A program made the position numbers and the translations under genes. From Sphingomonas sp. 8AM (GTDB taxonomy: Bacteria; Pseudomonadota; Alphaproteobacteria; Sphingomonadales; Sphingomonadaceae): a DNA stretch of 64,000 bases. The stretch covers positions 497,133 to 561,132 of the forward strand of contig NZ_LR733844.1 in NCBI RefSeq assembly GCF_902506455.1. The letters are read 5' to 3'. Below, in pieces: positions 31,955-40,265 of this stretch. The notes under the pieces were generated by a model that saw only the letters and a list, made by a program, of their open reading frames with translations, searched no databases and had not been told where the DNA came from. Each line of letters opens with the position of its first letter. Position 1 is the stretch's first letter.

Positions 31955-32698
31955 ATGACCGACACCGCCACCCTGACCCGCACCACCGGCATCGAGCGCC
32001 GCGCCTTCGAGACGCTGGGCCACGCCAACCACGGCTGGCTCGACGCGCGCCACCATTTCTCCTTCGCGAGTTACTACGATCCGGCACGGGAGAGCTGGGG
32101 CGCGATCCGCGTCTGGAACGATGACACGATCGCACCGAACAGCGGCTTCCCCCCGCATCCGCATCGCGACATGGAGATCATCACCTATGTCCGCAAAGGC
32201 GCGATCACGCATCAGGATTCGCTGGGCAATACCGGCCGCACCGAGGCCGGCGACGTGCAGGTGATGAGCGCCGGATCGGGCGTGCGCCATGCCGAATATA
32301 ATCTCGAGAGCGAGCCGACGACCTTGTTCCAGATCTGGGTCGAGCCGACCCGCAGCGGCGGCGCGCCGAGCTGGGGCGCCAAGCCCTTCCCCAAGGGCGA
32401 CCGTACCGGCAAGTTCGTGACGCTCGCCAGCGGGTTCGAGGAGGACGTGACCGGACCGGGCGCAGCACTGCCGATCCGCGCCGAGGCACGCGTGCTGGCA
32501 GCGACGCTGGCGGCGGGCGAGACGCTGACCCACGCGGTCGGCGAAGGCCGCCACGCCTATCTGGTCCCCGCGACCGGCGCGATCGAGATCGACGGCGAGC
32601 GCTTCGCGGCGCGCGACGGCGTTGCGATCACCGGCGGCCGCACCATCACCATCACCGCGATCGACGAGGCCGAACTGGTGCTCGTCGACGCCAACTGA
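31955..32698 (+). CDS. Pirin family protein
   Basis: A 247-residue bicupin. The N-terminal domain has the metal-site pattern FPPHPHRDMEIITYV, followed by SAGSGVRHAEYN and FQIWVEP. Bacterial pirins include quercetin dioxygenases and redox-sensing regulators; this one is not placed further. The ATG at 31955 has a GGAGG site eight bases upstream. It is 23 bases before wrbA and shares its promoter. Confidence 0.92.
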   Translation: MTDTATLTRTTGIERRAFETLGHANHGWLDARHHFSFASYYDPARESWGAIRVWNDDTIAPNSGFPPHPHRDMEIITYVRKGAITHQDSLGNTGRTEAGDVQVMSAGSGVRHAEYNLESEPTTLFQIWVEPTRSGGAPSWGAKPFPKGDRTGKFVTLASGFEEDVTGPGAALPIRAEARVLAATLAAGETLTHAVGEGRHAYLVPATGAIEIDGERFAARDGVAITGGRTITITAIDEAELVLVDAN

Positions 32699-32721
32699 CT
32701 TTCTGAAAGGAGCTGACGACC

Positions 32722-33324
32722 ATGACCAAGGTGCTCGTGCTTTATTACTCGTCCTACGGCCATATCGAGCAGATGGCCGATGCCATCGCCGAGGGCGCGC
32801 GCAGCGGCGGCGCGGAGGTCGACATCCGTCGCGTCGCCGAGACCGCCCCCGCCGAGATCGTCAAGGCGGCCGGCTTCAAGACCGACACCGCGCATCCCGA
32901 GATCGAAGGCCCGGACGCGCTGGCGAACTATGACGCGATCGTCGTCGGCGCGCCGACCCGCTACGGTCGGATGCCGAGCCAGATGGCGGCGTTCTGGGAC
33001 ACGACCGGCGGCTTGTGGATGAAGGGCGCGCTGGTCGGCAAGGTCGGCGGGGCGTTCACCTCGACCGCCAGCCAGCACGGTGGTCAGGAAGCGACGCTGT
33101 TCTCGATCCTCACCAACCTGCTCCACCACGGGATGACGATCGTCGGGCTCGATTACGGCTTCCAGGGCCAGATGGGCGTCGACGAGGTGAAGGGCGGCAC
33201 GCCGTACGGCGCGAGCACGCTGGCGGGTGGCGACGGCAGCCGCCAGCCCTCGGCAGACGAGCTGGACGGCGCGCGCTATCAGGGCAAGCGCATCGCCGAG
33301 ACCGCGGCGAAGCTGAAAGCGTAA
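32722..33324 (+). CDS. wrbA: NAD(P)H:quinone oxidoreductase, WrbA type
   Basis: Flavodoxin-like FMN enzyme that reduces quinones by two electrons. The 200 residues have the FMN phosphate loop [24 protein letters not shown], and [19 protein letters not shown]. Directly after pirin with an AGGAG site; the pair looks like a redox-stress operon under the divergent LysR regulator. Downstream hairpin CCCCGCTTC/GGAAGCGGGG near 33361-33394 may end transcription. Confidence 0.95.
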   Translation: MTKVLVLYYSSYGHIEQMADAIAEGARSGGAEVDIRRVAETAPAEIVKAAGFKTDTAHPEIEGPDALANYDAIVVGAPTRYGRMPSQMAAFWDTTGGLWMKGALVGKVGGAFTSTASQHGGQEATLFSILTNLLHHGMTIVGLDYGFQGQMGVDEVKGGTPYGASTLAGGDGSRQPSADELDGARYQGKRIAETAAKLKA

Positions 33325-33541
33325 GGCTCTCCCGATCGTCGTCTCTGGTCAAATCCGGAACCCCGCTTCTTCTCCACCGCGACAGGAAGCGGGGTCACGG
33401 TTTCGGAGCGCGATCTTCTGAAGCTAAGGCGTCACCCCGGCGAAGGCCGGGGCCCAGTTACGGGACGCTGATGATGCAGATCGCGCTTCGTTAAGCCGGG
33501 GCGAGGACGCGGAATTGGTCAATACATCTGCGGGACGCCGA
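33325..33541. repeat. Intergenic repeats after wrbA
   Basis: Contains the CCCCGCTTC...GAAGCGGGG hairpin and a GTCACCCCGGCGAAGGCCGGGG segment matching the repeat at 62725-62806. No gene seen. Confidence 0.6.
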
Positions 33542-34321
33542 CTACCGCTTCTTCGCGCGCGCCGCCCTGCACTTGCCCTTGCGGCATTCCGGCGGCGCGA
33601 TCGCACCTATATACACAGGCGGCGCTGCGACTTGCGCGATCACCACCGGATCGCGCGCCACCGCCGGTTCGGCCGGATAGCGCACCCGCGCGGCGGCGAA
33701 TAACGCTCGCGCCCGCGCCGCGCCCGGCACCGTCGCGCGCACCCCGACCCAGCGCCAATGCCACGGCTCCCATTTCACGCGTTGGCGGTTACCCGCCGGG
33801 AACGACATCTCGAACCCGTAGTGCGGCGCGTTCTTCATCAGCCAGCGGAACGCCGGCGTCGCCGCGACGCACGCCTCGGCATCGGGGCAGTCGTTGCGCC
33901 GCGGGCGGAAGGCGAAGTCGAGCGCGAAGCCGGTCGCGTGCTCGCTATGTCCCGGCGGCGCGACCGACAGCGCGCGCTGCGCGGCATCGATCTGGCCCTC
34001 GCGGCAGAACACCGCCTCCTGATAGGTGATCGAGCGGTGGCACGACAGCGCGAGCACCTGCCCGCCCGCCACCGGGTCGCGCACGGCCGCCTCGATCAGC
34101 CGCTGCAGGTCGGGCAGCACCTCGCGCCGCAGCACGCACGGACTGACCGACAGCGCCGATGGCACCGCAACCAGCGCGTCGGGCGCGGCATCGCCATACG
34201 GCAAATGCCCGAGCACGCGGCCATCGGCAGCGGTCGGCACGCGGCGGCCGTCGCACAATTGCGCCTGAACGGGCGCGGCGGCGAGCGTGGCCAGCGCGGC
34301 AAGGATCGTCGGGAGTCGCAC
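33542..34321 (-). CDS. VanY-type (M15) D-alanyl-D-alanine carboxypeptidase
   Basis: Predicted periplasmic peptidoglycan peptidase of 259 residues. A GTG at 34321 gives a short signal peptide (MRLPTILAALATLAAAPVQA), cleaved before QLC. The zinc motif is visible as SEHATGFALDF (His and Asp) and WEPWHWRW (Glu and His), the arrangement of the M15B family. An in-frame ATG at 34381 would overlap the divergent pseudouridine synthase gene and adds no signal. The C-terminal 40 residues are basic and variable. Confidence 0.85.
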   Translation of the reverse strand: MRLPTILAALATLAAAPVQAQLCDGRRVPTAADGRVLGHLPYGDAAPDALVAVPSALSVSPCVLRREVLPDLQRLIEAAVRDPVAGGQVLALSCHRSITYQEAVFCREGQIDAAQRALSVAPPGHSEHATGFALDFAFRPRRNDCPDAEACVAATPAFRWLMKNAPHYGFEMSFPAGNRQRVKWEPWHWRWVGVRATVPGAARARALFAAARVRYPAEPAVARDPVVIAQVAAPPVYIGAIAPPECRKGKCRAARAKKR

Positions 34322-34366
34322 TGCGCCCTCTGGCCATGCCGCGCGCCAACTGGCAAGAGCCGGGCC

Positions 34367-35020
34367 ATGTTGGGTCAGCATGTTCTTTTCCTCGATGGCG
34401 AGGCTCTGGTGATCGACAAGCCCGCCGGGCTGCCTGTCGATCCGCCGCGCGCCGGGGGCCTAAGCCTAGAAAATCATCTGTCGTCGCTCACCTTCGGGTT
34501 CCGGCGCTGGCCGGTCGCGGTGCACCGGCTCGACCGCGACACCAGCGGCTGCCTGCTGCTGTCGCGCAACCCGAAGGCGCACGCCCGCTTCCAGCAGGCG
34601 TTCGAGCGCGGCGAGGTCAGCAAACGCTATGTCGCGATCCTCGACGGCGTGCCCGAGGGCGAGGCCGGCACGATCGACCTGCCGCTCGGCAAAGTGTCAA
34701 CCGCCGAGGAAGGCTGGCGGATGACGCGCGACCCGCGCGGCAAGGCGGCGCGCACCGACTGGCGCGTGCTCGCGACGCATGAGGGCCGCGCCTTGGTCGA
34801 GTTCCGCCCGGCAACCGGCCGCACGCACCAGATCCGCGTTCACGCGCTGGAGGGACTGGGCGTGCCGGTCACGGGCGATCCGGTCTACGGCACCAGGCAT
34901 GACGGCGGCATGATGCTCCACGCGATCGCGCTGTCACTGCCGCGCGCAGGGAAAGCGGACATCATCGCCGACGCGCCGTGGCCGGAGCGGTTCACGGCGT
35001 TGGGGTTCGAAGCGGTCTGA
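34367..35020 (+). CDS. RluA-family RNA pseudouridine synthase
   Basis: Converts uridine to pseudouridine in rRNA or tRNA. The 217 residues hold the catalytic loop HRLDRDTSGCLLLS with the active Asp, the N-terminal DKPAGLPVDPP, and the C-terminal TGRTHQIRVHALEGLG and GDPVYG motifs. No S4 domain precedes it. The exact target is unknown. Divergent from the VanY-like gene, whose start lies 46 bases away. Confidence 0.92.
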   Translation: MLGQHVLFLDGEALVIDKPAGLPVDPPRAGGLSLENHLSSLTFGFRRWPVAVHRLDRDTSGCLLLSRNPKAHARFQQAFERGEVSKRYVAILDGVPEGEAGTIDLPLGKVSTAEEGWRMTRDPRGKAARTDWRVLATHEGRALVEFRPATGRTHQIRVHALEGLGVPVTGDPVYGTRHDGGMMLHAIALSLPRAGKADIIADAPWPERFTALGFEAV

Positions 35021-35100
35021 GGGGTTCGTAAATGCTGGTCATCACCAACGCCCTATGTGTGCTTATAGCTACAGCTTAACGGCCAGCGTTTATTCAGCAG

Positions 35101-35778
35101 TCATTCTGCCGGCTCGATTCGGTCGTAAGGACAATTGGTATAAGTTGTGACGATGTAAAACCGTGGCCACACTCTCTGCGTTTTCCATAATCCGCAGGAT
35201 TGACCAACCTCTTTGGTCCATTGAATGGCTCGCCCCTGTGACCCTAAACGATCATCACTATCAACTGCGAGGTAGGAAAAGGTATCCTGCCCCGCCATAC
35301 CCCAGCTATCCCATCCCACCACAATACTGCTCGCCTTTGATGCCTCCGCCACTTGGCGGTAGTGCGTCACAGCCCAGAATAAGAAACGAAGTTGCTGAAC
35401 GGGCTCGTAAGACAGCAGGTAAGCGAAAGGGGTCAGGCCGATCAGCAACCACGCTGCAAGTAGGTGAGTTCGCTCAACTCGTTTTACCGACGCCTTTATC
35501 GCAGCAGCCACTGCTATGAGCAGCAAACCTGCGAGCATGGGTATCGAAAGCAGGAACGCTCCGAAACTTCGGCTCGAGCCAAAATAGACACCGGCCAGCA
35601 AAAGCAGCATAGACAGCCGCACGGCGGGAACGCTCGCCCACCAGCGCCATTTTGCCAGTAGTGCTTTTGGCCAAGAAGATTGCGTGATTAAAGCCATCGA
35701 AGGTGCATGACTGAAAGCTAGACCGCGCTCAATGCTCGCTGAGCATCCTGTTACACCGCCTCTGACCCACTTCATCAC
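35101..35778 (-). CDS. Orphan membrane protein in an AT-richer segment
   Basis: Up to 225 residues; an alternative start at 35697 (MALITQSSWPKALL) gives 198. Two or three hydrophobic helices lie in the N-terminal half (VRLSMLLLLAGVYFG, FLLSIPMLAGLLLIAVAAA, LLAAWLLIGLTPFAYLL), then a soluble domain of about 90 residues with two Cys pairs (SCGLW, NCPYD). I recognise no family. Base and codon use is visibly more AT-rich than its neighbours, suggesting recent gain. No clear ribosome site supports either start. Confidence 0.6.
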   Translation of the reverse strand: MMKWVRGGVTGCSASIERGLAFSHAPSMALITQSSWPKALLAKWRWWASVPAVRLSMLLLLAGVYFGSSRSFGAFLLSIPMLAGLLLIAVAAAIKASVKRVERTHLLAAWLLIGLTPFAYLLSYEPVQQLRFLFWAVTHYRQVAEASKASSIVVGWDSWGMAGQDTFSYLAVDSDDRLGSQGRAIQWTKEVGQSCGLWKTQRVWPRFYIVTTYTNCPYDRIEPAE

Positions 35779-35781
35779 ACC

Positions 35782-36204
35782 CTAATCAAACCCCGGCTTT
35801 TTCCGCCCCGACTTGACTGCCGAGCGCCCCTTCTTCGCATCCACCCGCCGCACCTGCGACGCACGCGTCGGCTTGGTGGCGCGGCGTTTGGCCTGCACGA
35901 CCGTCGCCTCGCGCACCAGCGCCAGCAGCCGCTCGCGCACCTCCGCGCGGTTGACGTGCTGCGAGCGCGAGCCCTCGCTGCGCAGCGTCAGCACGCCATC
36001 GCGCGTCATTCGCGTTCCCGCCAGCTCCGCCAGCCGCAGCTTCACGCGCTCGGGCAGGTCGGAGCGCGCCACGTCGTAGCGGAGCAACACCGCCGAGTCG
36101 GTGGTGTTGACATGCTGCCCCCCTGCCCCGCCGGAGCGGGTGAAGCTTTCCTCGATCAGATCGGTGTCGATGCTGATCGAACGGGTGACGGGGACGCGGG
36201 CCAT
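35782..36204 (-). CDS. arfB: Peptidyl-tRNA hydrolase ArfB (ribosome rescue)
   Basis: Releases peptides from ribosomes stalled at mRNA ends. The 140 residues have the release-factor GGQ motif in SFTRSGGAGGQHVNT at residues 28-30 and a basic tail (RRATKPTRASQVRRV) that enters the mRNA channel in the known family. The ATG at 36204 is the family start. It ends four bases after the orphan gene's upstream end, on the same strand. Confidence 0.93.
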   Translation of the reverse strand: MARVPVTRSISIDTDLIEESFTRSGGAGGQHVNTTDSAVLLRYDVARSDLPERVKLRLAELAGTRMTRDGVLTLRSEGSRSQHVNRAEVRERLLALVREATVVQAKRRATKPTRASQVRRVDAKKGRSAVKSGRKKPGFD

Positions 36205-36224
36205 GTTCGCCCCATAAACGCGAA

Positions 36225-36255
36225 GGCCCGGCCGCACCATTGGTGCGACCGGGCC
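36225..36255 (-). terminator. Terminator hairpin after the DUF1996 gene
   Basis: On the minus strand a 14-pair stem (GGCCCGGNCGCACC type, one mismatch) with a three-base loop, followed by TTCGCGTTTATG. It begins 20 bases after the DUF1996 stop; the U tract is weak. Confidence 0.7.
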
Positions 36256-36277
36256 CTGAGTCCGTCCCCGCCGTGGA

Positions 36278-37531
36278 TCAGGCGGTCGGGACGTCGACCA
36301 GCCGCGGATGCGCGGTCCAGTCGAAGTTCGGATCGGCACGCAGCTGCTTGCCGTTGCCGAGATCGCCGCCGTTGCAGGTCAGCAGCTTGTTGATGCAATT
36401 GTCGATCCAGGCCTTCATCGTGGCGTCGTCCCACGCGCCCATCCAGTCGGCATGGAAGGTCGAGCCCGGACGCTTCGCCGGCATGCCCGGCATGTTGTCG
36501 GAGGACAGCGACCAGGTCTGCGTGCCCGGCTTCCACTCGCCCGACCGGTCCAGATTGTCGTCGACCGTGTACCATGCGCCCAGCGAGAAGGTGGGAATGA
36601 CGTACGGCAGATTGGCCGGGCACAACAGCTGACCGCGGTCGTTGAAGTCCGGGTAGCCGACATGGCTGCGGTGATCGGCACTGTTCAGGTTTTTGCCGTC
36701 CCAGCATTGCGGCCCCGCCACCACGGCACCGATGCGATTGCCGGCCGGGCAGTTCTTCGCCGCCGTCACCAGATCGGGATAGGCGCCCGAGGTCGCGGTG
36801 GGACCGTCGCAGTTGAAGTAGAAGTGTTCGGCCTTGTCGGTCGCCATGTTGTAGCCGAAGATGTAGCGCATCCCGCGCGGCAACGCGACACAGGCCTTGC
36901 CCATCGTCTTGCACTGCGGGCTGTCTTCCGGCAGGCGCTTGTAATAGATCACGACATAATCGGGGCGCACCACCTTGCCCACGCCGTCCAGCATCGCTGG
37001 GATCCAGTAAGCGGACCGGTTCAGGATGTTGCCGCAGGTGCTCTCACCCGTGGTGCGCAAGGTGGCGTAGGTCGAATAAGCGTTCGCGCCGGTGTTGCCG
37101 AAGAACTGGTGCAGGTGGCTCTTGCCCGGCTGACCCGGGAACACGATCGGATCGTCGCGCTTCACGTCGCCGGCGCTGCACAGGAAGCGGAAGGCGCCGA
37201 CAACATCGGGGCGACCGGTCTGCGCGATCTCGCCGGTGCCCCATGACGGCACCAGAAACTTGTTCACGTCGAAGTTGGAGGCGATCTTGTCGAGCTGGCC
37301 CTGCCCCGGCAACAGGCCGGTTTGCACGGCACCCGGCACCGGCTCGATCGCCTTGCCCGTCGTGCCGACGGTCAGCGTGACCGGAGTCTTACCGTTGATC
37401 TTCACGATCGCAGGCGCGGCGATAACGGTCACCTTGCTGGTGATGGTCTTGATCAGGCTCGTCGGAGAGACGGCAGCGTAAGCAGTAGAGGCCGCCAGGA
37501 TCATGGCGCCCGAAATGACGATTTTCTTCAT
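36278..37531 (-). CDS. Secreted DUF1996 protein
   Basis: A 417-residue exported protein. MKKIVISGAMILAASTAYAA is a clear signal peptide. Residues about 30-90 form a variable Thr/Ile-rich region. The DUF1996 domain follows with FLCSAGDVKRDDPIVFPGQPG, SHLHQFFGN, NRSAYWIPAML and CPAGNRIG. The family is common in fungi and actinobacteria and its function is unknown; the His cluster SHLHQF could bind metal. Start at 37531 chosen over the adjacent 37534 for spacing from AGGGAC. It has its own AT-rich promoter region. Confidence 0.88.
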   Translation of the reverse strand: MKKIVISGAMILAASTAYAAVSPTSLIKTITSKVTVIAAPAIVKINGKTPVTLTVGTTGKAIEPVPGAVQTGLLPGQGQLDKIASNFDVNKFLVPSWGTGEIAQTGRPDVVGAFRFLCSAGDVKRDDPIVFPGQPGKSHLHQFFGNTGANAYSTYATLRTTGESTCGNILNRSAYWIPAMLDGVGKVVRPDYVVIYYKRLPEDSPQCKTMGKACVALPRGMRYIFGYNMATDKAEHFYFNCDGPTATSGAYPDLVTAAKNCPAGNRIGAVVAGPQCWDGKNLNSADHRSHVGYPDFNDRGQLLCPANLPYVIPTFSLGAWYTVDDNLDRSGEWKPGTQTWSLSSDNMPGMPAKRPGSTFHADWMGAWDDATMKAWIDNCINKLLTCNGGDLGNGKQLRADPNFDWTAHPRLVDVPTA

Positions 37532-37815
37532 CATAGTCCCTGGCGTTGTTGGCGCTTGCGGAACCTTGATTCCTGTCAAACGCTGTTTTTCGACCGGCAC
37601 GGCCGGTGCCGCGCTGTAGAGACATGATTAGCGATAAAACCCTAACATAATCTAACACTATTGGTTTATTTTCATTAAGTGTTCGAATACTTAGGGGACC
37701 GCTTCAAGGATGCTGGTTACTTCCTGTTTACTTCATTTACCAGCACCCTAATTTCGCTTCGTCCCGCAACGCGCTCCCTCTGGCGCAGCGCCTCCGCAGC
37801 GCCTACCTCGCCCGC
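37532..37815. promoter_or_regulatory. AT-rich intergenic region with an 18-bp near-palindrome
   Basis: The stretch 37620-37700 is AT-rich for this genome and holds two GTTAG direct repeats on the minus strand (near 37643-37656) and the near-palindrome TAAGTGTTC-GAATACTTA (about 37676-37693, one mismatch). It is likely the promoter region of the DUF1996 gene. No coding region was recognised. Confidence 0.5.
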
Positions 37816-38295
37816 ATGTACGACTTTCATATTGCAGCCGAATCGAAGCCGGCGCTGTATCGCGAGCTGCTGGGCGCGCTCGACGCGCTCACTGCGGGCG
37901 AACGTGATGGTATCGCCAACATGGCCAATGCCGCGGCGCTGATCGCGCAATATCTGCCGGACCTGAACTGGTCGGGATTCTATCGCCTCGTTGAGGATGA
38001 GCTGGTGCTCGGCCCGTTTCAGGGCAAGGCGGCGTGCATCCGCATTCCGCTGGGCAAGGGCGTATGCGGCACGGCAGCGGCGGAGCGGCGAACGCAATTG
38101 GTCGCCGACGTCCATGCCTTCCCCGGGCATATCGCGTGCGACGCGGCGAGCCGCTCGGAGCTGGTGGTGCCGATCGTCCGCGACGGCACGCTGCTCGGCG
38201 TCCTCGATCTCGACAGTCCGTCACCGGCGCGCTTCGATGAGGAAGATGCGCGCGGGTGCGAGGCGCTAATGGAGATGCTGGCCGATCGGCTGTAG
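37816..38295 (+). CDS. msrC: Free methionine-(R)-sulfoxide reductase, GAF domain
   Basis: Reduces free Met-R-sulfoxide in the cytoplasm. The whole 159-residue protein is one GAF domain with NWSGFYRL, LGPFQGKAACIRIPLGKGVCG and DAASRSELVVPI. The three conserved cysteines are visible at residues 74, 84 and 108, matching the fRMsr catalytic set. Convergent with the M28 peptidase gene; a collapsed palindromic repeat lies between. Confidence 0.93.
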   Translation: MYDFHIAAESKPALYRELLGALDALTAGERDGIANMANAAALIAQYLPDLNWSGFYRLVEDELVLGPFQGKAACIRIPLGKGVCGTAAAERRTQLVADVHAFPGHIACDAASRSELVVPIVRDGTLLGVLDLDSPSPARFDEEDARGCEALMEMLADRL

Positions 38296-38300
38296 CTCGC

Positions 38301-38329
38301 CGTCATTGCCAGCGTAGCTCGCAATGACG
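38301..38329. repeat. Collapsed family-1 repeat (29 bp)
   Basis: CGTCATTGC and GCAATGACG arms flank only 11 bases (CAGCGTAGCTC). It keeps the outermost 9-bp termini and part of the arms of the longer elements, as though the centre had been deleted. Lies between two convergent genes. Confidence 0.75.
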
Positions 38330-38334
38330 AACCG

Positions 38335-39630
38335 TTACTTCTTCTCGCGGCCCGCGAACGTAACGAGGCTCTCTGCGCCATTCGCGCCAACGGCCGCGAC
38401 CCCGAAGAAATGGTCGTCGACCGGCACGCCCGCGACGTCGAGACTGGTGCCGGTCGCCTCGCGAGACTGCGTCCATGCCGCCGCATCGGCACGCCGCCAG
38501 TAGATCCTGTAGCGCGCCGCGCCCGGCACCGCGGCCCACGTCACCCTGGTGTCGTAGGACAGCGCGCCGGAGATCGACGCCACCGGCGGCGCGTTGGGCG
38601 CGGCGGCGAGCCGCGCGATCGTCGCGACGTTGATCGCGGTGACCTTCGCCAGATAGGGGAAGTCCATTCCCTCGATCGTATCGGCATAGACGCGACCGTT
38701 CTCGGTGCGCACGTCCTGATGCTGGCGATCCCAATTCTCCGCCGCGACCGAGAAGCGCACCGCCGGATAGCCTTGCTTCAGGAACGGCTCGTGATCGCCA
38801 CCCCGTCCGAAGCGATCGGGGCGACGGTCGACGAACACGCCGAACCCGCCGGGGATCGTCCCCGCGATCCCGTCGATCGCCTTGGCGAGCGCGCGGCTCG
38901 GGCCGTCGTCCTCCCCGCCGACGCCACGGCGCTCGACCGCCTCGGTGAGTGATTCGCTGCTACGGATCCCTTCGGAGAAGACGCGGACATAGCCGTCGAT
39001 CGTCACCCCGCCCTGCCCGACCGTGTTGCCGACGATATCGTTGTTGAGCATCGCATCGACCTGCCACCCGCGCGCCTTTGCGGTCTCGGCGAGCAGGGTC
39101 GCGCCCCACAATCCCTGCTCCTCGCCGGAGAAGGCGACATAGACGATGTTCGCCGCGAACTTCTCCTTCGACAGGATGCGCGCCGCCTCCAGCACCAGCG
39201 CGACGCCGCTCGCATCGTCGTTCGCGCCCGGCGCGTCGCTGGTCACGTTCATCACGTCGGTGACGCGGCTGTCGATATGTGCGCCGACGATGATGTAGCG
39301 ATCGGGGTCGCTCCCCTTCTGGACGCCGAGCACGTCCTCGATCACCACGCCGTCGGGTGCGCGCGGACCGACGAAGCGTCGTGACAGCCGCTCGGTCGCG
39401 ATACACCCGCCGCACGCACGCGACAGTGCGGCGAACTCGCCCGCCACCCAGCTACGCGCCGCGCCGATCCCGCGCTTCGGATCGGTCGCCGAGGACAGCG
39501 AGTGGCGCGTGCCGAACGATACCAGCTTCTCGACGGTCGTGCGCTGCCGCGCCTGCGACGGCGCCTCGCGCGCCGCGGCGGGGGTGGCGAGAAGCAGCGG
39601 CGCGGCGGCGAGCAGGAAGCGATGGTTCAT
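38335..39630 (-). CDS. Secreted M28-family zinc aminopeptidase with Fn3-like C-terminus
   Basis: A 431-residue exported exopeptidase. MNHRFLLAAAPLLLATPAAA is a signal peptide. Zinc ligands of the M28 fold are visible as GAHIDSR (His), GANDDASG (Asp), SGEEQG (catalytic and ligand Glu), MLNNDIVG (Asp) and GGDHEPF (His). The last 90 residues (ISGALSYDTRVTWAAVPGAARYRIYW) look like a fibronectin-III-type domain. Monocistronic; substrate unknown. Confidence 0.92.
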   Translation of the reverse strand: MNHRFLLAAAPLLLATPAAAREAPSQARQRTTVEKLVSFGTRHSLSSATDPKRGIGAARSWVAGEFAALSRACGGCIATERLSRRFVGPRAPDGVVIEDVLGVQKGSDPDRYIIVGAHIDSRVTDVMNVTSDAPGANDDASGVALVLEAARILSKEKFAANIVYVAFSGEEQGLWGATLLAETAKARGWQVDAMLNNDIVGNTVGQGGVTIDGYVRVFSEGIRSSESLTEAVERRGVGGEDDGPSRALAKAIDGIAGTIPGGFGVFVDRRPDRFGRGGDHEPFLKQGYPAVRFSVAAENWDRQHQDVRTENGRVYADTIEGMDFPYLAKVTAINVATIARLAAAPNAPPVASISGALSYDTRVTWAAVPGAARYRIYWRRADAAAWTQSREATGTSLDVAGVPVDDHFFGVAAVGANGAESLVTFAGREKK

Positions 39631-39675
39631 GGCGCGGGTGTGGCGAGGAAATCGCCCTCGCTCAAGCGATTGCGT

Positions 39676-40128
39676 TCAACTCAGCCGGTCGATCGCCTCC
39701 GCCGACAATCCGCCCGGCACGATCATCAGCGGCACCGGCAGCGCGCCGACATCGGCCGCGAAATGGGTGACCAGCGCACCGGGCGTGCCATCGGCGGCGG
39801 CACCGAGCACCAGCGCGGCGATCTGCGGGTTCTCGGCGATCATCGCGCGGATCACCTTCGGTCCGTCGCCGCTGCGCACCGTGATCGACGGGCGCACACC
39901 CGATTCCTCCAGCAACGTGCCCGCCGCGCGCGCCACCAGCCCCTCGGCGTGGCGCTGCTGCTCGTCCTCGATCGTCGCCTGCACGCCGCCGAACGGAATG
40001 AACTCCAGCGGCGGCAGCAAGGCGAGGATCTCGACCCCGCCGCCCGTCTTCACCGCGCGCCGTGCCGCGAAGCGCAACGCGATCAGCGCCTCGGGCGTGT
40101 CGTCGATCACCGTCAGATAGATGCGCAT
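39676..40128 (-). CDS. Universal stress protein (UspA family)
   Basis: A 150-residue single-domain protein. MRIYLTVIDDTPEALIALRFA starts the fold, and the C-terminal half has ALVLGAAADGTPGALVTHF, near the nucleotide-binding pattern but lacking the usual G-x2-G-x9-G-S/T spacing, so ATP binding is doubtful. The ATG at 40128 is the family start. Divergent from pdhC at 40266. Confidence 0.85.
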   Translation of the reverse strand: MRIYLTVIDDTPEALIALRFAARRAVKTGGGVEILALLPPLEFIPFGGVQATIEDEQQRHAEGLVARAAGTLLEESGVRPSITVRSGDGPKVIRAMIAENPQIAALVLGAAADGTPGALVTHFAADVGALPVPLMIVPGGLSAEAIDRLS

Positions 40129-40265
40129 CCATGCCCCCTTTTTGCGCCCGGTGTACCGGTCGATGCGCGCTGCGCCAAGCACATGGGACAAGGCGGCGGG
40201 CTTGACCATACGGCGCGCGTCCGCAAGAGACGGGCGCCTGTCCCACGAGCCTCTCGAGGATCACG

